From the NCBI RefSeq assembly GCF_022201045.2, contig NC_068560.1, positions 31,265,501 to 31,329,500 of the forward strand: 64,000 nt of DNA, read 5' to 3'. The notes below the pieces were generated by a model. That model ran no database searches. It was given only the letters and a program-made list of their open reading frames with translations, and was not told the DNA's origin. Source of the stretch: Citrus sinensis (lineage: Eukaryota; Streptophyta; Magnoliopsida; Sapindales; Rutaceae). Both the position numbers and the translations under genes were made by a program. Positions within the stretch are counted from its first letter, which is position 1. Every line of letters begins with the position of its first letter. Below are positions 23,201 through 35,564 of the stretch, in pieces.

Positions 23201-25925
23201 TGTGTTGGACATTAAAGTAAACAATAAATTTTTAATATATATATATATATACACATATTTATTTGACTATAAATAAAATTACCTTAATCTCTTTTCTAAG
23301 AGTAATGATACAGCCACAAACTCTTGTACAAACTTATTTTGTACAAACTGACGTGTCATTAATTCATTGGTTGAATGAAAATATAAATTAATAAAAACAA
23401 ATCATGTAGGCCAAGTGATATTTAATTCAACCAATTTTATCATGCCACATCAGTTTGTACAAAATAAGTTTGTACAAGAATTTGTGGCTGTATCATTACT
23501 GATTTTCTAAATACACGATTGACCAAATCTAATAATCACTTTAATTTGCAATACGTTGCTGACCAGACACTTCAGTCTTCACATGACTTAAGAGCAAACG
23601 TTATACTGTCTAATAAGTCACAGAACAAATACCAATTAATAAAATAAAGCAAACAGGAGCCTAGGTGGACGGGGACCAATATTCAAAAATGAGTAATGAC
23701 ATTGTTTTTACAAAAATGGCGGTAGGAAACAGCTTCTGAAGATACTATAAATATCAGTGATGACTGAAGACCACAGCATTAGTTACTGTTAAAATGTCAA
23801 GCTTTTAGAGGACCCTCCCCAGTGTTGCTTGTCTTAATCATTTTCTCTTTTAGTTTCCTCTTGTTTCTTCAAAAAATTTGGGTTGGGTAATTGGGTCGAA
23901 AAAAAAAAAAAAAAAAACAAAGTGAACACCAGAAAATCCATCAGGTTAATTTTCTGGCAAAATGCCCATGTCTCCTCTCTTCACGTGATGTGGCATCACC
24001 GTTTTGTCCCTTGGACTTAGTTGCAATTTTCACATCGTGTTGTTATATAAAACACTCTGGATGGCTGGCTGCATCTCTCTTTCAAAAATTATGTAACTTG
24101 TAAATTTTCTTTTGAGTGATTCCAGACGTCCGATAGTTTGAATATTCCTCCTCATCTGAATGGAAAGAGAGTTTGTTGAATGAACACACACTAACTTACA
24201 AAATCTCACGAACAGTTTGATTCGACTTTTAACAGTTAGGTTTGCGTAGTTGCAATAGCAAGGCATGTTTCTCGGTTCAGATGGATCACAAATGACATAT
24301 ATTATACCATACAAGTTGGGGTCCACGCCGGGAAAGGAGACGCCATTGGTGCCTAGAATCATGCTAATTGCATCAACGAAATGTCATCATCATTCTTCAC
24401 GAACTTGGAATTTTTTTAATTGCTAATGTTGTCTCTGACCATTAGATGTTGATCGCACCTTTCTGCTTCGATCTGATCTGATCTGATCTGACGGACTCAC
24501 CGTGGGGGTCCACCCTACACTTTCACATGCAATTTCAACCGCCTTGTCCTAACCTCTAAATTTTTCTTCTCGTGGTGATCTTTTCTTTTTTGTCCCTTTT
24601 GTTTCAACTAATTAATCAAACAAAATTATGACTATTTTAATTAATTGATAATTTGGCGTAATGACATAGGATGAATATTTTGCACAACAAACTCAAATGC
24701 GCACACTTAAACAATTTTTGCATGAAATTGTTAAGAAAATCTATTGAACTTCTTAACTAGTTAAGTAATATTGTTTGCGAAAAAAATTATGGAGAAGAAA
24801 GAACAAATATAAACCAAATAATAAGTATACTATTAATAAGAGTGTTTACAAGGGAGATTTAATTAATAGCTTACATGTATGCTTGAGTTGCACTTACTTG
24901 TTGCTTGCTATGTCTCTCAAATAACAAATGCTAAGCCCTAAGAGGCTTGCCAATTCCTGAATATTCTAAGTTTAGAAAGTTTTCAATCGATTATTGAGGA
25001 TTCTTATACCTAGCATGGCCTTATTGAGATCAAGGGAATACTATGTATAAGGTAGCTATAAGCTACACTAACCTCATAAATTTTAAAGAATTCCTAGCTA
25101 TGTACAAGTCATGAGGATGTTGTTAAAATATACTGAAAACTTTTAGAATCAAACCAAACTAGCACACTTGAAGAATCAGTTTACCCCCTTTACTGAAATA
25201 TCTGAGCGGCTCGCGACTGTAGGCTTGATTAGCTTTTGCAGTTTGAACACAATGATAACAAGGGCCAGAAGGCAGAAAGGAAGTGTGGAAGTGAAGCAAT
25301 GTATTTTTCTTTCTTTTTTCCCAAAGATATAAAGAAGTTGTCGGCCTATGGAACGATAATAATAATAATAGTTAGTGTGCTGTCAACTTTTAATTCTGAT
25401 TTCAAATTAAGAAACCAGTTAATTTGACTTGGCGCCGCCGTGTGCTTGTAACTAGTGATGTGCAGCTGCTGTACTTTGAAAATGATGGCCCCACGTTTCG
25501 CTACTGATCTATACATCCACCACTACCAATTTGTGGTGGAATTAGCTTTCATGATCGTGACTCACCCCACTACAGCAATTATAGATTTTAATCCCTAATT
25601 AGCCATGCACAAGCCATTTGTTTAATTAACTTTTGACTACATACACCAGCAGGTAACGAGTTTTGACCATTATTCTGCTTTATTTTATGCAGAGCAATTC
25701 ACTATCTAAATTTCATTTGGTTTATTTACCTCTTTACCTTCATAATCCGCCCTCGTATAACGAAAATTAACCTTTTTTAACTGTCAGCTCTGCGGTAAAA
25801 GCCACCCCTGTCTGTCTCCTATTTAGTTTTACATTTGTAACTACAGTTCTACTTCAAGTACTTCAACTTTAACTTCTCTCTCAGGATTCTCGTCGCCCTC
25901 CTCTTACTACCCCTTTAAAGCTAAG
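20266..25925. other. Intergenic region between the PWWP and bHLH genes
   Basis: Apart from the MITE at 23300-23502 no gene is recognised. Notable low-complexity items are a C-rich run near 20635-20662, a TATATA run at about 23238-23252, an A run at about 23900-23918, and four tandem copies of GATCT at 24471-24490. A 110-codon open frame on the minus strand (24030-24362, starting MILGTNGVSFPGVDPNLYG) has an ATG and mixed composition but matches no family I know; it could be a gene fragment. The last few hundred bases are the bHLH promoter and leader. Confidence 0.4.
23300..23502. mobile_element. MITE with about 55-bp TIRs and TTTTCTAA target duplication
   Basis: The left end (AGTAATGATACAGCCACAAA, continuing CTTGTACAAACTTATTTTGT) is matched by the reverse complement of the right end with few differences over about 55 bp. 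The 8-bp word TTTTCTAA flanks the element (23292-23299 and 23503-23510), which fits a hAT-type insertion or a slightly shortened Mutator type. The interior of about 90 bp is AT-rich and non-coding. High arm identity indicates relatively recent movement. Confidence 0.8.
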
Positions 25926-26822
25926 ATGTTTCCGTTTCAAAGTCACCATGGTTCATACCAGAACTACTGGTCTCATCAAAACGGCTTTGTTCAAGAACCC
26001 AACTGGCCGGGAACGTTGATCAACGGTGAAGGTTCAATCATGAGTAGTACTTCATCGGCCTCAAAGGTGGAGAAGAAATCAACTTCTGATGCATGCAAGA
26101 GTCACAAGGAAGCTGAGAGGAGGCGCAGGCAGCGTATCAACTCTCATCTATCCACTCTCCGCACGCTCCTCCCCAACACCATCAAAGTAAACGTTCTTCA
26201 TCAATATTCAATCCTCTTTATCGTCTTTTTTTGTTGAATCTTGAGGCTATTTTCGGGATATTATTTTTCTAAATGTTAAGTTTTTGTTTGTGAACAACAG
26301 ACGGACAAGGCTTCGTTGCTAGCAGAGGTGGTGCATCACGTGAAGGAGCTGAGAAGCCAAGCTACGGACGTGGCGGAACGTGATTGGAACTCATGTTGGA
26401 GCAGCAGCAGTGGATCGGAGGAGGAGTCATGGCCATTTCCGGGAGAAACAGATGAGTTGACTTTGACTCCTTATTCCGATAATGGAATTGAAGAGAGGCG
26501 GCAGGAGCAGCAGCTTATAAAAGCGACTTTGTGTTGCGAGGATAGGCCAGGACTAAACCGGGAGTTGACCCGGGCCATTTCATTGGTCCGAGCTAGGGCG
26601 GTCCGGGCTGAGATGACGACGGTTGGTGGGAGAACTAAGACGGTGGTGGTGATAGAATGGGTTGGGGGAGGTGGCGGAAATGAGGAAATGGCGGTTTTGC
26701 AAAGGGCTTTGAAAGATGTTGTGGAAAATCGAGCCTCTGGTTATGGCCTGGGCCGAATCGGATCGGGAATTAAACGGGCCCGGGTTGGTGGTTTGGTTGA
26801 CGAATGTGATCATCGTGATTAG
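25926..26822 (+). CDS. bHLH transcription factor of the AtbHLH30/TMO5 group
   Basis: Two exons (25926-26186 and 26301-26822) encode 260 residues; the intron splits the HLH after LLPNTIK, a position I recall as typical in this group. The basic region at 58-72 (KSHKEAERRRRQRIN) has His60, Glu64 and Arg68, the residues that read the E-box/G-box core, so DNA binding as a dimer is expected. Helix-loop-helix spans about 69-110 (INSHLSTLRTLLPN, then DKASLLAEVVHHVKELR). A C-terminal ACT-like segment at about 165-230 (LIKATLCCEDRPGLNRELT) matches the architecture of AtbHLH30, 32, 51, 106 and 107, which act in vascular and organ growth. Which member it corresponds to cannot be settled by reading. Start codon and both splice sites are clear. 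It has the usual nuclear-factor composition, and no neighbour suggests a pathway. Confidence 0.92.
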
Positions 26823-27377
26823 GCTTTTGTGATGTGTTCGTGCGATTTTGTAAAAATTAAGAGGCAAATGAACTTGTTCATATTTTCTTGTTCGCCAAAA
26901 AAGAAAGAAAAATTGTTGGTCCAATGTGTTACAAGAAAAGAGATGGAAAGCTGTTTAATTACACAATGTTGGTCGTTGAATATTTTTAGTAAACTAGGGG
27001 GTTACAGAATACTTCAAACGTTTTTATATTAAAGTATATGGAGTATGGAGTATGGACGGTGCACTTTCTGCGAGCGTAATGTAATTACTAATGAGAATGG
27101 AAAGGAACGGCTGCTGCTTTGTCTCAAAAAGAGAAAAAAGAAAAAAAATTAATAATAAAAATAAAATAAAAAGGCGTTGGTAGTTTTTACCTTTCACTTT
27201 CAGGCCCTCCCTCGATCGTTTGCCAACAGTACTGCTCGTTATTTTCACATTTTAAATAAAAAAGAAAAATCTAAAGAAATATTCGAGCATGCACATACCA
27301 CAAAAGATTGGATAAACATTGGCCACTGGTAATTGGATAAGCATAAGCTTGCGTGTTGTGTTGCCTTCCCATCTCAA

Positions 27378-27403
27378 TTATTATTATTATTATTATTATT
27401 ATT
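27378..27403. repeat. ATT microsatellite
   Basis: About nine uninterrupted ATT units lie in the promoter region of the carbonic anhydrase gene. This kind of tract is likely polymorphic. Confidence 0.9.
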
Positions 27404-27525
27404 TCTTGTCTGTATGATCACCGATTAACGTTTAACGACTTTCCAGTTAGCAAAGGCGGGAAGATAAAAATGGTCTACTCAATCCGTAAGTGCTAATAAC
27501 TAAGCTTTATTAGAGTTGAAATAAA

Positions 27526-27861
27526 ATGATCCTAAATGAAATTTCTCGATATTTTGTTGATGATAATTCATCAGGATCAAAATCTCGTTCTATTATCTCG
27601 TCCATGGCAGCTCTAAAAACTTCCGTTGAATCTACATTTGCCAGTTCTCCCATAAACCGCCCGGCTGGTTCAAAGACTGTGAGTTATCTGTTTATAAGAT
27701 TTGGTTGCAAAATTATTATCACATCTTGATCCTGGTGCTTTCTCTTTTTTTATTTAAAGATGAAATTGGAGAAAATTCGTGATGCCCAGCAAGGATTTAC
27801 TCCTGTATTGAAGTAAGTCCTTCTGTAGTATTTTCAACAATATAAACAAAGACTTTTAATA

Positions 27862-27902
<41 letters not shown>

Positions 27903-29610
27903 TATCTCATCTGATGCTACAGTTCTGCCACACATCTTGAAAAACAAATTCAATTTGAATATTTTAAATTTTAAAAACTTGTGAATTTTGTGCATTCTCT
28001 TTCGTATGTATTGCACTTCCATCAGTTGTATCCATCTGAATGGCAAACCATCAAGCAGCCTAAAAATGGCTCCCAGAACTTTATATCACTGCACAATAAC
28101 TTTTGCTTTCGGCTCAAAAGATAAGGAAGTATTGCAACACGTTTTACTCTGTGAATAAAGAACGGGCTTCTTCATTTGTAGGAGAAGATCATTTTCGAAA
28201 TTAGAGACTTCATCTTCAAGCACTGCCGCAGCACTGACTCGAGATCGTACAAGCTATAAAGTGCAAGATGTGGCCAAATCTTGCGGTGGGTTGGACTATT
28301 TTGAAGAGATGAAACAGAGGTTTCTCAGCTTTAAGAAGAACAAATATTTGTGAGTAGGCGCCGCAGTTTTTATGTTCTCTGTGATAGCAATGTACTTTTT
28401 GTCAGTTTGGTAACGTGATGCTTAATTTGGACAGCGAAGAGTTGGAGCATTTTCAAAATCTTGCCAAAGCTCAATCACCAAAGGTGATCATCATTAGTAA
28501 ACAAACTCATCCTTCCGTTGCTTTGAGTACACTTTAGCATTTAATTCTGTTTAAATTGACAAGTTGGAGAACAGTTTATGGTGATTGCTTGTGCAGACTC
28601 TAGGGTATGTCCCTCTTACATCCTCGGACTCCAACCTGGAGAAACTTTTATGATTCGTAATGTTGCTAATCTTGTTCCCCCGCTTGAGGTATCTGTATAA
28701 TAACATGTCTAAAGTGTTAACTATAGTGTTTGCAAAGTTGCAATATGAATGTTTAAATGACTTTGCCTAATTTTCCCAAATATGACGCGAGTAATTATTC
28801 CTTTACTTGCAGAATGGACCATCAGAAACTAATGCCGCCCTCGAGTTTGCAGTCAATACACTCGAAGTAAGTTAAGACTGCCTATATTGAATCTTCCAAT
28901 ATTTCTGACAAGACAGAAGTTTGATTTATTACACGACTCCTTTTCCGGGATCTGCAAAATTGTTAATGCCTTGTATAGGTTCAAAATATATTAGTTATTG
29001 GACATAGTGACTGTGGAGGAATTCAAGCCCTTATGAGAATGCAAGACGACGTAGACTCAAGGTTTTGATACATCATTCATCTTTTCAATTTCTTGTGCAC
29101 CTGCAGCTTCTGATGATTAAATCTTACTGGAAGTTTTGCTTTACTTTCTCATTGCAAATTTGATTTGTTCTTTCAGACAAAGCTTAACTGAAAACTGGGT
29201 TGTGAATGCTAAAGTTGCCAAGTTTAGAACAAAAGCTTATACAGCCCACCTTAGCTTTGACCAACAATGCAGGCATTGCGAGAAGGTATGTTTGGAATTC
29301 GCCACCAGAAACCAGTGCATTGATACTAACCCAAGATTTAATTGATAAACTCAAGCATAACTTTTGCTAAGATATAGGTAGTTAACTTGTTAACTTGTGA
29401 CAGGAATCGATCAGCCGTTCAATACTTAACTTGTTAACATACCCATGGATAGAAGAGAGAGTCAGGAAAGAGTTACTATTTATTCATGGAGGATATTATG
29501 ATCTTTTGAATTGTACATTTGAGAAGTGGACACTGGATTACAAGGGAAGCAAAGTTGATGAAGAAGAAGTGGGCAGACACTCCATCAAAGATCATTCATT
29601 TTGGTCCTGA
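27526..29610 (+). CDS. Beta-carbonic anhydrase, nine exons, about 329 aa
   Basis: Exons: 27526-27678, 27760-27812, 28182-28349, 28435-28483, 28575-28688, 28813-28866, 28979-29061, 29177-29285, 29404-29610. All borders are GT-AG and the phases close to 330 codons. The enzyme interconverts CO2 and bicarbonate using zinc. The beta-class signature is complete: Cys147-Asp149-Arg151 in [10 protein letters not shown], and His206 with Cys209 in [10 protein letters not shown], give the zinc ligands and the Asp-Arg dyad. The C-terminal block ([12 protein letters not shown]-like IHGGYYDL, and the end FWS) fits plant forms. The first 50-100 residues are Ser/Thr/Lys-rich and resemble an organelle transit peptide, so a chloroplast form like Arabidopsis BCA5 is likely. 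An in-frame TGA lies just before the chosen ATG; a second ATG ([11 protein letters not shown], 27604) is an alternative start. The AP-4 mu gene starts 0.6 kb downstream in the same direction. Confidence 0.9.
27869..27900. repeat. GT microsatellite in a carbonic anhydrase intron
   Basis: About sixteen GT units lie in the second intron. It is non-coding and likely variable in length. Confidence 0.9.
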
Positions 29611-30215
29611 ATTTTTTTTTTCCCCCTTCTATCATTTACTGTACTGTAACTATTATAGATGTATATAATGTAAGCAATTTGTCACTTTCTAAAGTTACTT
29701 AACAAGTAATAAATTCAAGTCCATAAGCTCGAAGAGAACAATATGCCAGTTGCTGAGCTGAACAAAAAATTTTCTGTCACAAAACTAGAAATCTAGAATT
29801 ACTTTGCTGCAACTTCGTATTATAAAGAAATGTCCTGTGAATCTACCGGGTGGTGATATCAGTTTGCGGTACACATGTAGCATTAATCGCAGTGACCCAA
29901 ACTAAAAGGCCATTGTTGAAACATTGGAGGTCTATATAGTCACTAGACAGCAAACCTTAAAATCAACATGTCCTTTATTATTTTTTTCCCTTGAATGTGT
30001 GACATTAATTTTTAACAACACATCGGGATACAGCAATGTGTATGGGTATGACTTCAATACTGCCCAAATGTTAGGGGTCAAAGTATAATTAACAAAAATT
30101 ACACATAACGCGCACAAATTGACAAATAAGACTTGAACTCATCAACAAACGAAACAAGCATCAACTCAACACAGCAAAAGCATCAGATCTTAAGTTCAAT
30201 TTTGCAGCAGGAAAA

Positions 30216-33200
30216 ATGATATCGCAATTCTTCGTACTCTCTCAACGAGGCGATAACATCGTCTTCCGCGACTGTGGGTTCTGTCTCCTTAATTTTCTGT
30301 TGCAATCTCTTTCTTCATTCATTTTAATTTTGACACCTGTAGCTCGTTGATCTGAATTAAATTTCTATTAAGCTAGATTCAGCGCGATTCAATTCATTAT
30401 AAGAGCTCTAAAACGACTATAATTTTCACCGTATTAGGGGTTTCTTAAGTTGTAGTTACTAATATTTTTTAACTGTAGATCGAGGCGAAGTTCAGAAAGG
30501 AAGCGCGGAGATATTTTTCCGTAAAGTGAAGTTCTGGAAAGACGATGGAGAGGAAGAGGCGCCACCTGTATTTGTAGGTATTATTTGTAATAATGAACGT
30601 TAGGCAATAATAATATGTTTTATTAGGCGCGATCAAAATTCTCTAGCAATTTGTTTAAATTTTTAATTTCAATTCTCTGATTTCAATCTACATTTTAAAT
30701 TTGTTTCTAAGTGTCGTTACTTCTGTTTGCAATATAATCCATGAAATTGATAACTGATTTTTAGGTTAGTTTATTGATGTTTCTAATTATTCTTTGTTTT
30801 TGATTGATAGAATGTGGATGGTGTGAACTACTTTCATGTCAAAGTTGTTGGATTATTGTTTGTTGCAACTACGAGGGTTAATGTGTCACCATCTCTGGTG
30901 TTGGAGCTTCTACAAAGGATAGCTCGTGTCATCAAAGATTACCTTGGGGTTCTCAATGAAGATTCACTTCGAAAGAACTTTGTGCTTGTCTATGAATTGC
31001 TTGATGAAGTCATCGTAAGTTTTTGTGTGATTCTTCATATCATTTCGGTGGTTTATTTCTTGAGCAAAGTATTATGATTTGCACCCTTTTAATTTTCCAT
31101 TCATATGCTTATCAGGCCTGATTTATAGATTAGTCTACAACTGTAGGAGCTCTTGGATGCTTGATAATTTCCCCAACTGCAGCCTGTTGTCTTTTCATGA
31201 TATTTATCCACTAGTCATGAGCAGTTGTTCTAAAATTTGAGACTGTCAAGTGTTAGTGCTGATTGTACGGGACAAATTTGTTCAGGATTATTCCATTGTG
31301 ATGTAGCTTATACTAATCAGTAGGAACATGTTGTAGAAAAAAGTATTAAGTGTCTCTTTCTGTTTAAGAAGTATTTAGAATGTCTTTCACAAAACTTGTT
31401 AACCCTTGTTACTTTACTCATGTTTGATTATTCTTCAATTGGTATCTTTGAAATATCGACTATTGTCTTTTTCCACCAGGATTTTGGTTATGTGCAAACA
31501 ACGTCTACTGAAGTGTTGAAGTCCTATGTATTTAATGAGCCAATTGTGGTTGATGCTGTACGCCTGCAACCGCTAAGCCCTGCTGCTATTTTTATGGTAT
31601 GTTGTCGTCTAATCAATCACATTCTCTAGTATATTGTTAACTTGATAGTCAACTTGCACATATGATTTGATTAACTCTAAGAGTTTGGATTTCATGCAGC
31701 AAGGGACCAAACGAATGCCAGGAACAGCTGTAACTAAATCTGTTGTGGCGAATGAGCCTGGAGGTAGGAAGAGAGAAGAAATTTTTGTGGATATTATTGA
31801 GAAAATTAGCGTGACATTCAGCTCAAGTGTGAGTAGCCATGTCTCCATTTGACTTCAATTTCTATAGTGATTTTCATGCTATTGTCACTTTATGTGTGGA
31901 TGAATTTTTATTTTTAAGATACAATGTGCATTTGTGGTGCAATTTAAACAAACCAACCTTGATAATTTACAATTAAGTTTGTCAAGAATAAATCTTATCA
32001 TCAACAAGTAGCTTTGGAAAAAGACAGAGACTACATTAATTTCATAGTCTTTGTCTCTAAGCTTAATACTAGAAGGATTCTCATTCAGGCGTCTTTCTTA
32101 TCTGCCAGCTCTCTTTATTGATGACGAATCGGCCCCTAAAGTAATATGTCTTGTTATATCATTTAGGTTATTGTTCATACAAATTCTATGTTTATCATTT
32201 TTTTTTCAGTTTTAATATATATTCATTTACATCATTAGTTATTACGTTGTTTCATAGCTTTCAATCATGAATTTCATTTTTAAGCAAAGTAATGATGTTT
32301 TAACAGGGATATATTCTGACTTCTGAGATTGATGGCACCATTCAAATGAAGAGCTACCTCACTGGAAACCCGGAAATACGTTTGGCTCTTAATGATGACC
32401 TGCTCATTGGGAAAGGCGGAAGATCAATCTATGGTACTGAATCTTATACTGTCTTTGTGACACTTCGCAAGTCTATTGCCTTTATTAAAATAAAAGAACC
32501 GACATGAAGATTTTTAAGCTTTTAAGCCATTGTTGTTTTTGCATGTGGTTAAAAGTTTAGTTTATATTGGTTTGACAGCTTTTATCATGGCTTTCCAGTC
32601 CGTTATTGAAATTATGCTTTTGAAGTTTGTTCTAAGATGGCTATTGCCTTTCTGTGCCAGCAATTAGTATTTAGATATGCTATTGTGGTTTCTTAAAACG
32701 TATAATTCAACGGTTCTTATTAATTTCATTTAAAATCTCTCTCTCACCCTGCCCTCCCCTCCCCCACAAAAGAAAAAAGCCTTTTGCAAATCTCATCAGG
32801 TTCTTCTTTCTGTGACAGATTACAGAAGTTCAACTGGGTCAGGAGCTGTGGTACTTGATGATTGTAACTTTCATGAATCTGTACGTCTTGATAGTTTTGA
32901 TGTGGACAGGACTTTGTCCCTGGTGAGTGAAACCAAGAAGATGTGGCTTTGATAATTGTATATAAATTGAAAAGATAATCTATTTCTATGCTGTTGTGTA
33001 AAAATTTGTTTAATTCTACTTTTTGTGTCAGGTTCCACCAGACGGTGAATTTCCTGTTATGAACTACCGAATGACCCAGGAATTTAAGCCTCCTTTTCGT
33101 ATTAATACATTGGTTGAAGAAGCAGGAGCCCTTAAGGTGACTTTTGTCTTTGTTTATGGAATATTTAGAAAACAAGCAGACATGACGCAAGTAAATTTTA

Positions 33201-34790
33201 TTGTGCTGTAACTGTGGATGCCTTGGCTTATTTCTTGTTATTGCCTTATTATTCTCTAGAATATGATCTTTAGCTAAACCTTGACTATGATGCTCTGTGA
33301 TTGTATAGGCTGAAGTGATCATTAAAATAAGTGCTGAATTCTCCGCAAGCATTACTGCCAACACAATTGTTGTAGAAATGCCGCTGCCAAAATACACTAC
33401 CAGGTACTATTTTTTCAGACGCCATGTCTTATTTGATGATGTCACTGGATGATTTTTTCTTTGCATCTCCTAGAACTCTTGATTAGATAATTCATGTTCG
33501 GTTAAAGTATTCATTTTGTTTTATGGTTTTAACATGTTGCAGTTATTCGCATTATTCCTGTTTTTGCTACTTTATGCAGCCTATTCATTCTTTTCTGGAT
33601 TTCTATTGATATTCTGAAAAATTTTGATTAACCCTTTGCTCCAATACATATACTCAGAAATAGATAGATGGACTTATAATGCACTTGTTTACAGAAAACA
33701 GAATGTGAATTTGTTTTTAACTTATTGGAATGGTTTAGAGATCATGGTTCATTTTTTGTAGTTGCAGATGGTGAATCCACGCAGGTTATACTGCCTTTTC
33801 TGACCCTTTTAGAGGAGTCATGTTCAGAATTAAAAAAAAGGGTTTAGAGAATGGTTTCATAGGCAGATCCTTTAGATTTTTCTTTGTATGTTTATATTTA
33901 ACAGTATACGTGCTCACTTTTTTGGATTATCATTTCTACAGAGTGAGTTTTGGGTTGGAACCTGGAGCAGTTGGGCAAAGAACAGATTTCAAGGAAGCTA
34001 ATAGGAGACTTGAATGGGGTCTAAAGAAGGCAATAATTTCTTAGCAATTTTCTTATTAGTTGGTGTCTGTAAATAATTTGTCAATTAATAGTACTAGGTT
34101 TTCGCCTATGCATTATTCAAAAGTGAAAACCACTGATAAGCACTATGCATAACAGATTGTTGGGGGATCTGAACATACCCTACGTGCAAAGTTGACATTT
34201 TCACAGGAATCACACGGTACTGGCTATAGACTTTTGGCAACCATCATTCTGCAAAGTTTAATTATTTTCCCCTTGTTTCCATGTGATGGCTTCTACATTA
34301 TCTTTTCTGCCTCATCTTTCTTAATATGATTTCCTTTTCCTTTTCCTGCTATATTCATTGTTTGATGCAGGAAATATCACGAAAGAAGTTGGACCTGTTA
34401 ACATGACTTTCACGATCCCAATGTACAATGCATCAAAGCTTCAGGTAAGATACTATGTTGAGGTTGCTAGTTGTACAACTGTATTCTTTGCTAATAAAAA
34501 GTTTCTAACTTAAATTTGTATCGAAATAAAAGTTTGTATCACCTTAATGTATGTTCACCCCTCTATCAAAACCATCTGAGTTGCAATTTTACTGCAAGAG
34601 CAGAAGCATTAAGGTTACAGTAGGTTAAAGTATTATGAAATTCTCAATGTGCCATTGTAAATGATCAGCTTCAATATGATCCTCCATGCAGGTGAAATAC
34701 TTGCAGATAGCAAAGAAATCCAGTACTTATAATCCATATCGATGGGTAAGATATGTAACTCAGGCCAATTCATATGTTGCCCGGATATGA
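30216..34790 (+). CDS. AP4M: AP-4 complex subunit mu, thirteen exons, 451 aa
   Basis: Exons: 30216-30273, 30479-30573, 30811-31014, 31480-31596, 31700-31828, 32307-32433, 32819-32922, 33032-33136, 33309-33403, 33942-34029, 34156-34216, 34371-34444, 34692-34790. Phases close to 452 codons with no internal stop; the 451-residue length equals what I recall for the Arabidopsis protein. The N-terminus (MISQFFVLSQRGDNIVFRDYRGEV) and the longin-like domain (to about 140) are those of mu adaptins. The mu homology domain covers about 180-450 (GYILTSEIDGTIQMKSYL, GNPEIRLALNDDL) and ends in the conserved WVRYVTQANSYVARI. AP-4 mu recognises sorting signals at the trans-Golgi network for vacuolar cargo. 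The intron after exon 10 uses a GC donor (AAG/GCAATA) instead of GT; every other donor is GT. The gene is complete. Confidence 0.95.
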
Positions 34791-35181
34791 GGGTAGAATT
34801 TCCGTCCCATTCCTACCCAATCTGTTGATGTACCCTGTTTATGTGGTGTCATTTTTTAACTACTTGTTACGGGTCAAGTGAAACGAAACTTCAAAGTTTG
34901 TAGTCGTGGCTAAGTGGAACTAATCCTTGTACGATTGTATCAATGTCTGTTATATTTACTAATCTTGCAATCTCTTCATACACTTGTCTTATTGTGGATT
35001 TGTGAGTTGTTAAAGTGACGGGTAATGTTTTAGTGTAAGATAAAATATCAATTAGGTAAACAAATGCTGACTTTACAAAAATTTGAGCTAATTTGGGCAG
35101 GCGCGCTCATCAACCTGTTTTATATTTGTTTTGGTAGATAGATGGTGTTAAACTAACAGCCCCGTTTATGGTGTGTTTCTG

Positions 35182-35188
35182 TATAAAA
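35182..35188 (+). promoter_or_regulatory. TATA box of the proline-rich protein gene
   Basis: TATAAAA lies 41 bases before the ATG of the gene at 35229, so the leader is probably very short. It fits the plant TATA consensus. Confidence 0.65.
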
Positions 35189-35228
35189 GAAGCAGACCTC
35201 TTATTTCAAACAATTAAATGATCCTGAC

Positions 35229-35564
35229 ATGGCTTCTCACCTCAACTCATCCATTCTCTTCGCTCTGTTGCTCACAGCTCTACTGTTTATCAGCGGCAAT
35301 GGCGTTGCTGGCTCTCGCCAACTTTTAGAGAAAACGGAGCCTGAGATTCCTGAGTTTCCTAAGCCAAACATTCCAGAGTTTCCGAAGCCTGAATTTCCAC
35401 CTCTTCCTACAATCCCAACTTTTCCAAAGCCAGAACTTCCACCTTTTCCTTTTATCCCTAATGTGCCAAAGCCTGAGTTTCCATTCGTGCCTCACGCCCC
35501 TGCTCTTCAAAAGCCAGAGGTGCGGAAACAGCCTGAATCGCCCCACTCTGCCTCATCTCCCTAA
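35229..35564 (+). CDS. Short secreted proline-rich cell-wall protein (PELPK-like)
   Basis: This intronless gene encodes 111 residues. Residues 1-28 are a clear signal peptide (NSSILFALLLTALLFISGNG) with probable cleavage near GVAGS. The mature part is a run of imperfect Pro-Glu/Lys-Phe repeats (IPEFPKP, LPPLP-type, FPKPELPPFP, VPKPEFP) and ends SPHSASSP, the kind of tail I recall in PELPK1-type proteins. Such proteins are secreted to the cell wall, where their repeats may interact with pectin or other wall polymers. The ancestral PELPK proteins carry more repeats; this copy has only about seven. The gene lies 0.44 kb after AP-4 mu with its own TATA box. Beyond the stop, other frames stay open but show no domain. 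Confidence 0.8.
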   Translation: MASHLNSSILFALLLTALLFISGNGVAGSRQLLEKTEPEIPEFPKPNIPEFPKPEFPPLPTIPTFPKPELPPFPFIPNVPKPEFPFVPHAPALQKPEVRKQPESPHSASSP

